In this document: piece after piece, positions 1-12,599 of the stretch
Layout: each line of letters starts with the position of its first letter
Numbering within the stretch: position 1 is the first letter of the stretch
Assembly: GCF_954871325.1 (NCBI RefSeq)
Contig: NC_088777.1
Location: forward strand, 54,288,703-54,352,702
Direction of reading: 5' to 3'
DNA length: 64,000 bases
Source of the DNA: Gordionus sp. m RMFG-2023
Taxonomy: Eukaryota > Nematomorpha > Gordioida > Chordodea > Parachordodidae
Translations under genes and position numbers: made by a program
Notes under the pieces: model-generated
The model's database searches: none
What the model was told of the DNA's origin: nothing
What the model saw: the letters and a program-made list of their open reading frames with translations, nothing else

Positions 1-649
1 AAGAGTCATGTATTATTTTAAAAAAAGTGACATATATATATTTTGACAATTAAATAAAGATGTGATGTATCTCCAACTACAATCTTAAAAGTATGATAAT
101 CGTTTTTTCTTTGCAGAATACTTTACATCTAATAAATATGCTTTGTTTAAATGTTTTGTTTTTAATTAATATATTTCATATTTTCCATTAAGCAATACTA
201 ATTCTGTCAGTGACTTCAGAGATAACTTATTTTAGAAAATATTACGAAAATTTATCAATATGCTGAGAATATAATATTAAGCTAAAAATAATAGTTTAGA
301 AATACATTAAATAATGATTAGGATTAAAAATTTATGGAATAAAAGCAATTTTATAAAAAAAATGAAAACAAAATTTTTTATATAATTGTAACATAGACAA
401 AGTCCTGCAATATGGTTACTTAAAGACCTCCTAAATTTATGGAAAAAATATCCTTATGGCTTCCCTTTTCTCCAAAAATTCTGGATACGTATTTGTAGTC
501 ATCAGACTATTAGCTCAGATGGAGCAGAATAACACATTATATCTAAGATAAAAATTTTATATAAAAATATATTGACCACTTGAAGTATACTGAATATAAA
601 AAACACTATTTAAAGTAAATTAATTATAATTTGTTTTTACAATATTAAG
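1..649. other. AT-rich flank, no gene seen
   Basis: No coding exon is recognised. The stretch ends in an acceptor-like TTAAG just before the first cysteine-rich exon, so it is probably intron of that gene. Other AG sites exist (for example after TTTGCAG near 117), but the sequence after them does not continue the cysteine pattern. Confidence 0.4.
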
Positions 650-772
650 AAAATTCATTATCAGATCCATGTAGTGATAACGTAGAATGTCAAAGTCACT
701 ATTGTTACAATAAATATAAATGCCAATGTGATCCATTTATGTTGGATGAACTAGATGGTATTTGTATAGAAA
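650..772 (+). CDS. EB-module-like cysteine-rich exon 1 of a multi-exon gene
   Basis: This 123-bp exon reads NSLSDPCSDNVECQSHYC and onward, ending in DGICIE. It holds six cysteines spaced C-x5-C-x4-C-x5-C-x-C-x11-C, the pattern of EB-module or small EGF-like disulphide domains found in secreted and surface proteins of nematodes and arthropods. The acceptor is AATATTAAG and the donor is GAA-A|GTAAAT. Both flanking introns are phase 1, as for the three related exons downstream, so the units can be joined, skipped or duplicated without changing frame. No signal peptide or start codon is visible, so the gene begins upstream of the window. The protein is probably extracellular; its function is unknown. 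An EGF-like or trypsin-inhibitor-like fold is an alternative. Confidence 0.72.
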
Positions 773-1987
773 GTAAATGTTTTTTTCAATTTTTTAAAGT
801 ATTATTGCGGAAAATATATCTTATATCTTCTGAAATACATAACCTAAAATAAAAAAAACATCTCCTGATAGAATAATAATACTCCCCCAATTACTTATAT
901 TAATCTTAATATAAATTATAATAAATAAATATGCAAATAATAATAAATATATTCAATTATCACAACACACTTCTATTTAAATTAGTCCAAACCCTTTATT
1001 TTAACAATAATTATTCCATTTCTATTTAGGCTCCACTTATATTCTCGCGTTTATCTATTAAAATTGTCTTCGTTCATTATCCTCAGACTTATTTTGGCTA
1101 ATAATATAGTCCAAAGTTCTAACGATGGCTATTCCAATAATATTGCTACATCCAAAAATTGTTTCTCCTAATATAAACTTGAAAGATTTGTTCAAGCGTT
1201 TATTATGTTTGAATTTAATGGCCTCTTGTAAAATGACTGTTTATCTATATTAGATGATTATTTCAATCTATTAACTATTGTTATAAATATTGATAGTTGC
1301 TTTTCGATTATCCTTTAATTTCTTCTAAAACTTTAATTTTTTTGTTTGGTACCTCTAACATCTTGTAAAAATCTTAGGTAGGACAAGGTGGTTTATCAGA
1401 TAGATAAGTTTAATATAATAAATAAATAAAGATTTGATTAAAAAATTCCTCATTCGTCTACTACTAAAAAACCTCTCTAGTGTCAATCTTGGTTATTTGC
1501 TATATAACGAGAATCTAAGGGTTAGCAAAGAATATACTGGAATGACTTATGTCTATACCATAATTTTAAGAGGTACGGGAAAGACTCTAACTTTAAGGGC
1601 CGACATGGTTCTAGCTGTTTATATTTTAAAGAACATTAATTCGCTATAGAAAAATTATCTAAATAATCTAAAATAAATTAGGGTTAGCGAACTTTCATAA
1701 CCTTATAAAATTCACCCCCTTATACCTATTTAATGGAAAAAGACCAGATAGGTTAACAAAATTCTTAGATTTGAAGAAAAAATCTTATTTGTATTTAAGC
1801 TGAAAGGTTAAAAATTAGAAATTGGTAATATATTCATAACCAAAATAAAATTTTCAATTGAAGTAAATTTTTGAAGGGGGTAATGTCGCCATACCTATCT
1901 TGAGTCTATTTTATTATTTCTATTTATGTATATAATCCTTTTATTAATTATGTGAATAATTTGAATTTTATATTAACAATTAATTAG
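773..1987 (+). other. Intron between cysteine-rich exons 1 and 2
   Basis: The stretch runs from GTAAAT to AATTAG. Its open reading frame at 1434-1649 has no cysteine pattern, no recognisable domain and no matching splice phase, and it is taken as chance. Composition is strongly AT-rich and no repeat is recognised. Confidence 0.5.
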
Positions 1988-2104
1988 AAAAATCAACCGG
2001 TATATATTGTGATCGACATAGATTATGTCTATTTAATTCTTACTGTAAAGACAATTTATGCGTATGTAACCCAAACTCTTATTTTAATGGATTCTGTTAT
2101 CTAA
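1988..2104 (+). CDS. EB-module-like cysteine-rich exon 2
   Basis: This 117-bp exon has acceptor TTAATTAG| and donor TAT-CTA-A|GTAAAT, phase 1 on both sides. The translation KSTGIYCDRHRLCLFNSYC and onward has six cysteines spaced C-x5-C-x5-C-x4-C-x-C-x9-C. It joins exon 1 in frame (A|AA gives Lys). The CVC followed about nine residues later by FC corresponds to the second half of the same fold seen in the other three exons. Sequence identity with exon 1 outside the cysteines is low, so this is an old duplication rather than a recent tandem copy. Confidence 0.72.
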   Translation, partial: KNQPVYIVIDIDYVYLILTVKTIYAYVTQTLILMDSVI

Positions 2105-4335
2105 GTAAATAGTATTATATATTTTAATTAATGTATATGATAAAATATCTAGGCTAAAAATTATCACATTTAAATTCACAATCATTCATAAATGTAGATA
2201 CCATTTGATTAAAATAATTTGATGTTTATCATAATTTATATGTTTTATTAAATATTAAAAGTGCAGTTTAAATATTTTTATTATTTTACAGAAACTATGC
2301 AAATAATTGAACCAGATTTCTACTAGTTTAGTTAATTAAAATTATCTAGAGGCTCACCTATTTACAAGATATTGAAAATTTTTAAATATATATTTTCTTA
2401 TATTTTTTTTTTCAAATATTCTTTATGTCGTTGTAAGTCGTATTTATATCCATCATATCAATTTTCGAAATGTTTCGGTATGATTTTATTTTTAATATGT
2501 TATACGTTATCTTGATTGTGCTTTTGTACTTGAATAGTTTAATTTTTAACTAAAATAGTTTGATCTTAAACATGTTCTTCACATATTCCTCTTCTAAAAA
2601 ATTGTGCTCGCATCTGAATTATATAAATTATATTTCTTGAGTTTGCTTCAATAATATCATTTGTATTAACTATCGATGATCCTTTTTTTATCTGGACCAA
2701 ATCCTTTATTAATATTTCTAAAATTTGAAAGAATAAATTTACTTTCTTTTTTTATAAGGATACCTTTGTCCCAGATATTTAGTTTTATAAATTGCTTAAT
2801 AATTTAAGAATTAAATCATAATATTTGAAAACCTATATTTATAAACTATTTTAAAAAACTACTTTAAGTAAAACCAATTAAATTTCAAGAAGTAAGCTTT
2901 AAATTTTTTTATTAGCATTATGATCAAGATATTTTGCATGTATTCCTCAATCACCTAGATCTTCGATCCTTAGTCAATAACATATTTAATATAATATGTT
3001 AATAGTATGTTATTGCTACCAAACAAATTAATGTTAATTACTTATAATGTTTGTTTATTAATAATTTATGAAGAAAAAGTTAACAGTGAAGCTTGTGAAA
3101 GAAATGCTGAATGTTTAAGTGATTATTGCAATGACAAAATATGCAAATGTTCTTTAGGATACTATTTCATAAATGCGATTTGCCGTGAAGGTATTTTTAA
3201 TTTTTAAAATTGTTAGTTACATGTTAAGAGATACTTTTAGGAGACTTTATTGTAACTAGTGAAAAATGTAACAGCTTGATACCAATAAAATTATCTAAAA
3301 ATGCAATTATAAATGTATATTTACAATGTTATTTTATATTTCTTAAGCCTATATTCCTTCTTTGAATGACCTTAGGTCTTCATATGTTTAAATTAAATCG
3401 TATTTTTAATTTTAAATTCATATTAATAATAAAATTTTGTGTGAATAATATAAGTTTAATATACTAAAGGGAATAATCCTTTTTACCAAATCTTTTATAA
3501 TTTTGATAAAATATAATATTTTATTCAAAATATTTTACATATATTTTATTTTAAGTTTCTTAATTAAATAATAAATATTGTTTGTAATAAATTTTCTTTA
3601 ATAAACTTAGATCCAGGATTTTCACACACGAATTCAGAATCTATCATATTTAAATAATCTACAAGTGCCATTAGTTTAAAATAGATATTTTTTTGCCGGA
3701 AATATGCTATAAAAGTTAAAGAGTTTATACTTCACGATTTGTTACCATCATTTTCTTTTTTTAATTTCATTTATTACATTATTTTTCTTGATTTGTATAA
3801 AATTACCTCTTATATTTTATCAAATTATGCAATATAATTTTTTAATACAATTAATGCGGTGATGTATTATAATTTTTTATTCCAAAATTGTACCATGCAT
3901 TAAGTTTAGCATTCTTAAATGAAAATGATTGATAAACATAATAATTCACTTTATCCTACTGTAAGGGCCCATTAAATTATAAAATGATAGGCTTTTTAAT
4001 GATGCAGAATAGATAGAAGGTAGATATTAAAAATTATATGTAGTTTTTGATGATTAGTTTCAATGTTAGAAATAATAAGAAATTAGTATTTATAATAAGT
4101 AAATTGTTTGTTTATTATTTATTTTTTTTTCCAAAAGCTGACGATTAATCGTTAAACCAAATATATAAATGATTAATAAGTACAGCTTTTGAATTATCTT
4201 TTAAATTTTTGATAAATAACTAACACATTCAATCATGTCACAAATTTATAATTTCTAAATATCTCATTGTCATAGACTTATTTTCGTAAAACGGTAGTAT
4301 ATTCTTATTAAATATGTTTTAATGCACATTTCTAG
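2105..4335 (+). other. Introns around cysteine-rich exon 3, no other gene
   Basis: Two introns (2105-3073 and 3191-4335) surround the exon at 3074-3190. I see only AT-rich DNA, with poly-T and poly-A runs. No further CxC unit with the six-cysteine spacing was found in them. Confidence 0.45.
3074..3190 (+). CDS. EB-module-like cysteine-rich exon 3
   Basis: This exon is 117 bp, the same length as exon 2. The acceptor TTTATGAAG| is followed by KVNSEACERNAECLSDYC and onward, and the donor is CGT-GAA-G|GTATTT. The cysteine spacing is C-x5-C-x4-C-x4-C-x-C-x10-C. A longer open frame starts at 3007, but the splice phase shared with the other exons places the true left edge at 3074. Intron phase is 1 on both sides. 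Confidence 0.72.
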
Positions 4336-4464
4336 GCAGCCAGATTGGAAGTGTTTGCTACCGAAACGTTGAATGTAATGTAGTTGATCCAAATAGTTAT
4401 TGCTTTAAAAATATATGTGCTTGTAAAATATATTTTATATATAAGAATGGATTATGCATACCAA
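4336..4464 (+). CDS. EB-module-like cysteine-rich exon 4
   Basis: This 129-bp exon has acceptor ATTTCTAG| and donor CCA-A|GTAAAC, both phase 1. The translation GSQIGSVCYRNVECNVVD and onward has cysteines spaced C-x5-C-x8-C-x4-C-x-C-x10-C. The longer second loop (x8) accounts for the extra 12 bp compared with exons 2 and 3. Exon 3 ends in G and this one starts GC, so the joint codon is GGC (Gly). No stop or terminal exon follows before unrelated sequence begins, so the gene presumably continues outside what I can recognise. Confidence 0.72.
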
Positions 4465-5440
4465 GTAAACTATTAGATTATTTATATAATTATATTTTAA
4501 AAGTAATGACAACGCAAATGAGCATATATTTTATACATATCACGATTCCCGAGATGAAACTGTTGATTTCTTCTATTGGAAAGAATAATGTATTGAAATT
4601 GTTTGAAACAGAAGTTAAAATAAATAAAATATTAAATAATTTTTATAATAGTTTTAATGTTTTTGGGGTTACCAGGGTTGTATTAATATAATTCTTTTCT
4701 TTAGATTGGTAAAATATATTAATTTTATTTTAGGTTTTATTTTTTATTATATACATATATTAAAAAATGGAATTTAATACAAATGACATGTAAAAGATAA
4801 TTAACGCATATAAAAATAGAGTGTATATATATATATAATTTAAAACAAACAACTGGATGAAAAAAAATTTATAAATCGGTTTACTTGCATTGCGTGGAAT
4901 TATGAATAGCATTGATATCATTTTTATGAATGGTCATCGTAATGTCTTGAAATAGAATGGATTAAGATTACCACTTATTTGACTTAATTTTCTACCTAAT
5001 AATGTGCTAAATTTAAAAAATTTCTCATTGGATAAAAACTACATTAGCAATCTGAATTTTTGTATATTATCAAATTTTATATTGAATAAGTGCTAAATAT
5101 ATGTTGGAACGCGCCAAAAAATGAATAAAGTGTAGTCCTATGCTACTGGAAGACCAGAGGGCAGGCTCACGCTATGAAATCTTCTGTAATTTATTGGGGG
5201 TATACATGATTAGAATCTAGAGGATTCTTGAGATGCTGACACTTTTAAGTGCGTTATATGATTTAAGTTATCAATATTAGTATGCCGTTGGAGGCGCACT
5301 AGGGAATATTTACAAAGCAGAAGAAAAGGATAAAATGGTAAAAAACAATTAATACATTGAAAAGGAAGTGAGATATTGCAGCCAAGTATATAAAGAATAA
5401 ACAAAATAAAAGTTAATTATAGGTCCTTTTAATCTTACAG
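4465..5440. other. AT-rich stretch, no gene seen
   Basis: This follows the fourth cysteine-rich exon. Small open frames (4506-4691 +, 5210-5404 -) show no domain, no splice context and no homology I recognise. Confidence 0.4.
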
Positions 5441-7195
5441 ACAGTTGAAAATATAGTTATTTTTTGAGTGTTATTAATATGGTTTATTGATTAGTTTGGA
5501 ATAGATGAATAAGGAAGAATCGCAGTGTAAAAATGGGGTAGACTTTAAGAAGATGTGATTGAAAGGTAACAGAACTACAGGTTCAGGAGTTAATTAATGG
5601 ATGCACATATATCGATGTTATTAAATCAATATATGGGTCTTATAGACAGAATTTTTAAATAATCGAGCGTTGAGGTTGTTAGAAAGCCAAAGGAGAACTT
5701 CCGGGGAAGAAAAATAGGAATAAGACAGAATTATGAGTTCAAGGGAGAGAATGATGAAGTATAAATTCCGGTTAAATAGGTTATCCTTCAGAAATGCCGT
5801 CAGATAAATTAAGCTCATTATTGTCCTATGAAACAAGTAAGATAAAGATCACATTGTGACTCATTTGGTTATTAAAAGTAAAATATATGAACAGTAGAAC
5901 AACAAAGGAGGTTTTTTTACAGAGAGGGATCTGTCAGAATGCTTCAAATGTTGCGATTATTGCGAGGTATAAATGGAAGGATATTATGCCTAATATTAAA
6001 GGAACTGGACTAAATATGGAGGTTTTAGATGCCAAAAAGAGGGACATGTGGTAAGTGAATATGGGTATTTGTGATTATATGATGAAAGAGAATATAAAAT
6101 ACAATTAACAGTGTTTTCTAAGGGGAAAATAAATAATAGGAAGTAATATTTTACAAGATTGGGTGGTACATTATCTTTGTCCTAGAGTGAAGATAAATTT
6201 AAATGAAGAATGGTTCCTTTTATGTTTCTAAATAATGGGGTTAATATTATATTTTTATTTATATATATAAAAATATTAGTTCACTTTCAAGGCTTCTTTA
6301 TTATCTCAACAGGCGAAAAAACCAAATAAAATAAAAAATTATAATAATTTAAAAAAACAATATATGAAGGTTTTTCTCATTATCTAAAATCAATTTAATT
6401 TATTTAGATTCAATGATCAAGTAAATATTTATATGCTTTATTTATTGTTTAACGCCTATCCATATACACATATACAACTAACTATACATTAAATATGTAT
6501 GGAAATACCTCTTCAACAGTTCCCATGTTTTTGATATGTTACTTTAGATATCAAAGTATGTGGCCAGGAAGAGAAATTGGAATTTAGTATGAAAGGGTAT
6601 AAATTGAAGTAATATTGGATAAGAGAGTGGAAGTATATATTTATAAATTATCAATCAAAATATAGAAGCAGTGTTGATGGGACCGCATCATTTGATTATT
6701 TCTATGGTATAGTTTTTGGGGAGTATTTTACTAATGAGGAATATACAATGGTGTTAGCGAGTGAGACTATGTTGCTGTGAATTTTAACCATGTTAAATTG
6801 TGGAGAAAGGATGAAAAATATAAGAGTGAACTATTGGGAAATAATTCTAGAGGAGAAATAGGGGAAAATAATTTAGAAGTAAAATGGAGGGAAATTTGTA
6901 CGATCAAAATTGGAAGGGGTAGGTGTAAAATAAGGGGGAATAATTTCTGACATGAAGATAGTTAGGTTATATAAGGTTATCGTGATATTAAGAGAAGAGA
7001 GGAGAAAGGAAAGACTGGGGAAAAACTATATCAAGATAACCGAGATCAAGGAATGATAAATAATGACACGAATAACGGTGAAAAAGAGTTGCAATTTAAT
7101 GAAGAAATCGGAAGAAAATTCGGAATGAAGAGAGTGCATGAGGGAGTTCGGAGATTAGTACAGACAAACAATAAATGAGAAAAGATACTTAAAAC
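5440..7195. other. Strongly G-rich, C-poor tract on the + strand, origin unknown
   Basis: Over about 1.7 kb the + strand carries many G and almost no C. For example, positions 6961-7020 have about 21 G to 2 C, and 6841-6900 about 16 G to 1 C. A+T stays high. Translating both strands with standard and invertebrate mitochondrial codes gave no protein I recognise. The skew ends near 7195. A mitochondrial insertion, a decayed retroelement or a strand-biased mutation tract are all possible. Confidence 0.5.
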
Positions 7196-8470
7196 ATTTC
7201 ATGTTTTTGATTATAGTTGTGGTTACATTAATATTAAATATGTTATTTTCCTTTAAATAAATGCTTGGCGCAAATAATTTCGTACAAATAGCTATAAATG
7301 GTCGCGGTAAAAGTTTCGCTAAAATGAATTCTACTAACGATATTTAATTCTCTAGAAATGTTTCGCTAAAAAAATCCAACGGAATATATTTTGCGTACCG
7401 GTTGAAAATTCCTCCGCGATAAACGTCATTCGCGATAAATGTTTTCCTGAAATGATGTGATACATACCTATTTCTATCACTTGGAAGTAAAATTTTAACC
7501 TAAAATTAAATTTATAATAATTTGCAAAAAATATATAATCTGGAATATATCTAATTATTAAATTGTACAAAATAATCATAATAGAAAAGCTATACTTTCA
7601 AAATGTGAAAGACCTGGACATCTCATCATATATTATTGCTTGTTTTGAGCCTAATTAATAAAATAAACACAATTAGCAAGGCTACCACTATTATATATAT
7701 GTTGTACTCTAAGTGATATGCACCTAAAATTATTTAGTGTAAGAAGCCTGCTTTTATAAGACGTGAACAAGGCCTATAAATTTCCTCCCTATATTAAAGC
7801 TTGTAAACTTTAAATTATTTAATAAAACAAAAGGCTAAAATATATTTATTCATATGAATAAAATTTATATACATAAATATCTAATATTATTGGCCTTAAA
7901 TATTTTTTCAAATTTCCTGCTACTGCTAATTTGTGGACATATTTATTAACCTTATTTGAGAATATTCGTTAGTTTTCGCAATTTTTTGTCCACAAAATAT
8001 ACAATGATAAATTTATTTAAAGTGGTGTTTGATAGATCGTGAATAATGTTTATTTAATTTTAAGTGCAAAATAGTTGTTATATTAATTAATATTTTTTTA
8101 GCTTTATATAACTAAAATTGTTTATTTTGAAAAAATTGATATTCATGAATTAAACAAAATATATTATTATTATTTTATTTAGATTAAGGCAGTTTTGAAC
8201 AAAAAAATTTCGAATATATTTATCCTACCACATGCATTTTGGAAGTATTTATTATTATCATATTTTAATTTATCATTATTTACATTCATTTTTATATTAT
8301 TAATTCATAGGTATAAAATGAGGAGAATGAGATGATGATTCTTTTAAATAAGACAATTTAGCATCAAAATTATTTTAACAATCAACTTTTATGTCATTAA
8401 TGTTATATATATTTATATATTAGAAAATTTATTGCTAATAGTATTTCAAAATTTGGATTTTATATATTAA
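7196..8470. other. AT-rich stretch with short TCGC-containing repeats
   Basis: Between about 7305 and 7445 the short motifs TCGCGGTAAA, TTCGCTAAAA, CGCGATAAACG and CGCGATAAATG recur, which could be the decayed end of an unknown element. The rest is plain AT-rich DNA with no gene seen. Confidence 0.3.
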
Positions 8471-10020
8471 AATCACCAAGTTCAATATCGTCTATTAATC
8501 TATATGCTGCCTTTCGTTCCCTCGTTGGATATCGGGGTTGAATTCCTTCTTGACTTAGTTCAATTGTTTCTACTTTTTTATCTTCTCCTAACTTAATATA
8601 GTCATCTATTATTATTGATCGTTTTAATTGGTTCTTCCCTTGTTCGTAGTTGGTCGGTGTGTTTTCGTACTATTTTATCTTTTACGTCATTATAAGAGAA
8701 TTTAGTTCGTTGATTTATTATCTTTATTTATGCCAACCTTTTTAAACTGAGTTTTTTATCCAAACTAAATTAGCCGTCAGCATAATATCTAAGTATGCTT
8801 TAGTCTAACAGGTTAGGGGTCACTAAAGAAGTTTCTAATTTTTCAGTAATAGAAGGTTTAACCCAGTCCAAAAATGTATTTAGTCTCTTTTCCATGAATA
8901 GTTTTGCTAGTATTCGTCCAGGTAATGAGTGTTCCTAATTTCTATACATAAATAACACTTCATTTAGGCATTTCCATCATGTATTTATTCTCCTTTGTGA
9001 AATATCGAATTTTAAGTGTTAATTAATGCATTTTTTTTACTAAACCAATATTTCTCGGATGGTACGGTGTAGTTTCTATATGTTGTTTATTTTTGTTTTT
9101 ACACCATTTACCGAAATTCATTTGAAATAAATTGTGGACTATTTTCCGTTATAATTTAAAGTGAAATACCATTTCGAGTAACGGATCTCGATCCATTTTG
9201 AGTACGCATCGATTCTTACAAGCCAATAAATTCCGTCCAATGGTTACATACAATCTAATACCCTTTTCCAGGGTTGCGATAGTGGATTCCATGGTTATAC
9301 GGCAAACTTGATATATCTCTGCGTTGTTTTTGACATTTAATACATCTATTAACTAGTTTTTATACATCTTTATCTAATTATTCCCACCATATATAATTTC
9401 TCGTAATGGATTTCATTGATGAATTACACGGATGTCCCGTATGCAATATATTTAACTCTTTTTTGAAGTGAATACCGAATGATTAATCTGCCATTCCAAA
9501 ATAAAATACCTTCATAATTTTCTGTTTCATTTATTTTTGTTCTAAAGTGTAATTCTGGGGATTGATTCTATATTTGTACCATTTGTTAATATTTTAACTC
9601 TTTTTAAAATTGGATCATTTCGGTTTCTTCTATAATAGAGTTAATGTGTCATAAGTAATAAATTTCACTATTTTATTTTCTTTTGTCATTCTATCATCAT
9701 TTTACTCTATTGGATTTACAATAAAGCATCTGCAAATATATTAATTTCGCCATTCTTGTACATTATATAATAATCATAAACAGATAATTGTCCAACTTTA
9801 TAATCTTTGATTTTTTAATGAGCTTAAATCTCTGTTATTGCTATATATTATATTTAAGATTTGTGGTCCATTCGTATTATAAAATTACGTCGATATAAAT
9901 ATTTATGAAATTTCACGCCGTTTATTATAGCTTCTTTCTCTATTTTAGAATAATTCTTTTCAGCGTCTTGTAAAGTTCTTGAGGTGTAAAAATTATATGC
10001 TATTAAAAAAACTACAAGTT
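8470..10020 (-). mobile_element. Ty3/gypsy LTR-retrotransposon fossil (RNase H to integrase end)
   Basis: Read on the minus strand, the order is RNase H (a YSKIEKEAIINGVKFHKYLY-like stretch followed by IRMDHK, near 9960-9850), then the integrase zinc-binding region (HTGHPCNSSMKSITRNYIWW-like, near 9440-9390), then integrase core motifs (DAYSKWIEIR near 9210 and PYHPRN near 9050), then a basic C-terminal tail near 8500. This is the usual Ty3/gypsy order. It is heavily broken, with more than ten interruptions, and no terminal repeats are recognised. It looks old. Confidence 0.75.
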
Positions 10021-11689
10021 AATATGAAGATAAGCAGAATTTTACACCTAGATATGATAAAGATAGTGAGAATATATTAACTTATAGATATATTATGAAA
10101 ATAATTATTTGCATTTTTTTCTTTATACAAGTAATGCAGATAGAAATATCCTTGTTCCCCAACCTCATAGGATTTTCCATCTTAAGTTTCTCGTTTTCTT
10201 TCTTTCTAGTATGCATTTCTTTGATAAAAATCTTATTCAGTATTAATAAAATCTGCTAAATCGATATTTTAGACCTAAATATATACCACAAAGATATCCA
10301 TTCATATATATATATATATGTAGGAGATTTTATTTTGATTATATTATGCTTCAACCTGCCAAGATTCTTAATATTTTCTATCTCAAATCATTTTGATTCT
10401 ATTTAATAATCATTACTTTTATTATTATTATTAAAATTATTTTTAAATACAGAGAAAAAATTATTGAAAATGAAATAAAAATATTTCTTTATGTGAATAT
10501 ATCTTATGATATATCGAAAAATATCAAATTAATGCTCCTAGAAAATGTAATTTTACCATATTTTGGACAAGATACTCATATTATCTTTAAAGAGGAAGAT
10601 TTATTTATTTACACTATAAAGGGTATACATATGCATAATATATTCCTATTTTTATTTAGTTAAAATAAAACATCTCAATATTCAGTTATGAGATTCGATA
10701 AACAAAGTTATCGAGTATCTAAAATATAACCATCATATTTATTTTCAATATATAAAAAAAGATGTATTTAGTTCGTCAATGGCTCATATTTTTAAAAATG
10801 AAATCTAATAATAAATATTTAATAGATAGGAAAAGTTTATAAAAGTATATAGGTCAAATCTTGATAATGTCAGGAATCAGTATCGCATCAGAGGGTTTAG
10901 TCACTGCACTAAGTTTTAAATGAATTGGTAATTTTTTGATATCTGGATAAACAATGTAATTTTATATCTTACATAATTTTGATGTTATATTTTAATTATA
11001 TAAACTATATATTTAGTAATTTCAATATGAACAAGTATTAGGATCACAATTGTAGATCATAATTATTTATCTCCTAATTTTTTAACTGTTTATTATTAAA
11101 ATAATTTTTCCAAATATTTATTTTACACTTATATACAATTTAAATACAATATAAATTAATACGATAATCAAGAAAGTTAAAACAAAATATAAGTAATCAT
11201 CTTAAAATAATTTGATGTATAATGCATGTTTAAAGTATATTCAATGCATTTCCATTCTTTATAATTTTAATTTAGGCTCATTATTGACACAATAATTATA
11301 TTATTGTTTAAATACTTTTTAAAAATTTTAGATAGAAAATGTTATCAAAATGAACTAGCACACAACAAGTGTTTTTAAATTATTCAATCACTAGAAAATC
11401 ATAAACATTAACCTCAATATAACATGTTTAAACAAACTAATTTGATAAATATTTATTGTTATAGAAAAAATATATAATTTTCATTATTGCAGAAATATTA
11501 TTTTTAATAAATATATTCAATGATATAATATAATATGTATAAGAAAATATAATGTATATACAAATATAGTAAAATCTATAAAAAATAGTTGCCAAAATTA
11601 TAAAAAAAATAGTTATGTAAATTATATAAAAGGTTAGCTAATATCATATTTGTGTTATATTTGTTTTTATTCTGTTTCTTTTAGTCAAA
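10021..11689. other. AT-rich stretch, no gene seen
   Basis: No exon, RNA gene or bounded repeat is recognised. A short (AT)n microsatellite lies near 10305-10320. Confidence 0.4.
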
Positions 11690-12170
11690 GCTGTATGTTG
11701 GAAATGAATCTTTGATATTTTCGATAATAAGTTTTTTTGATGAAATTGAGTTGGGGTTCTAAATTTTTTTAATTTATGATAAAATAATTTTGTTCCTTTT
11801 AATAAAAACTCTTTATCATTATATAATTGTATAAATCATCAGCATCCTCGGAGGTTATTAATTCTACTTCAATAGTTATATTATTATCATTATTATTGGA
11901 TAATGTTTCAATTTAATGGAAGCTATTCGAATTTTTATTGGTAAGTTACATTTCAATTAAATCAGTAAGTTTAAAATCATTTTCAATATTTTTCAAGGGT
12001 AGATAAAATGAGGGGCTTATACAACATTCGTCTAAAGTTAAATGGTAAGTTATAACTGTCTTTTGTAGTAATTTATATGCCTAAATAAATTTTTTATTAA
12101 ACATATTAGCAACATATTAATCTGATGCTGGCATAGTGCACCTTTTGAAGCTTTTATACAATTGCATATT
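11690..12170 (-). pseudogene. Broken protein-coding remnant, unidentified
   Basis: The minus strand shows protein-like reading interrupted by stops: RCTMPASD, then YVANMFNKKFI, then AYKLLQKTVITYHLTLDECC leading into SPSFYLPLKN, then a Glu/Asp/Asn-rich part containing ITIEVELITSEDADD. The segments follow each other in one frame apart from about five in-frame stops. I do not recognise the family. A decayed DNA-transposon protein or a lost host gene is possible. Confidence 0.3.
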
Positions 12171-12320
12171 CAAAATTTAACGTGAACATGATATGTATAT
12201 TGTGATACATATTTATTGCTAATTTTTTTTACATCTTCACGGGAAAAATATAATTTTTTGGGAATAAAAGATATTACTTTAATTATAATTTCTAACAATG
12301 TGTTGTAGAATATATTCTAA

Positions 12321-12587
12321 ATGTGTCATGATATGACTGATATACGATTTGAAACCGGCCCAATGACTAGATACTGCATTGATGGCGTTATCCAAGAAAA
12401 ATTCTTTATTTGGGTTAGAGGTGTTAAGCATTATGTGTTGGTGGCCAGTACTGTTATTCGATACTCGAGTTGCAATCAGGTTTGTNNNNNNNNNNAATCA
12501 AAGATACTTGCTGAGACAAGATTTTTTCGATCTCTTCATGGCATGACGCCAAATTTGAATCAAGGTTTGATCTATAAAAATTTTTAA
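12321..12587. other. GC-richer island around an assembly gap, possible unidentified exon
   Basis: The island (12305-12590) has clearly more G+C than its surroundings. It is open in one + frame (MCHDMTDIRFETGPMTRYC and onward). It is also open on the minus strand, where an acceptor-like TTTTTATAG precedes SNLDSNLASCHEEIEKILS and, past the gap, the reading continues NLIATRVSNNSTGHQHIMLN. I favour the minus strand slightly because of that splice context. No family is recognised, and the gap prevents checking frame continuity. Confidence 0.25.
12486..12495. other. Assembly gap (10 N)
   Basis: Ten consecutive N. The true length is unknown, since 10 may be a placeholder. Confidence 0.98.
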
Positions 12588-12599
12588 TTTTTTTAACCC

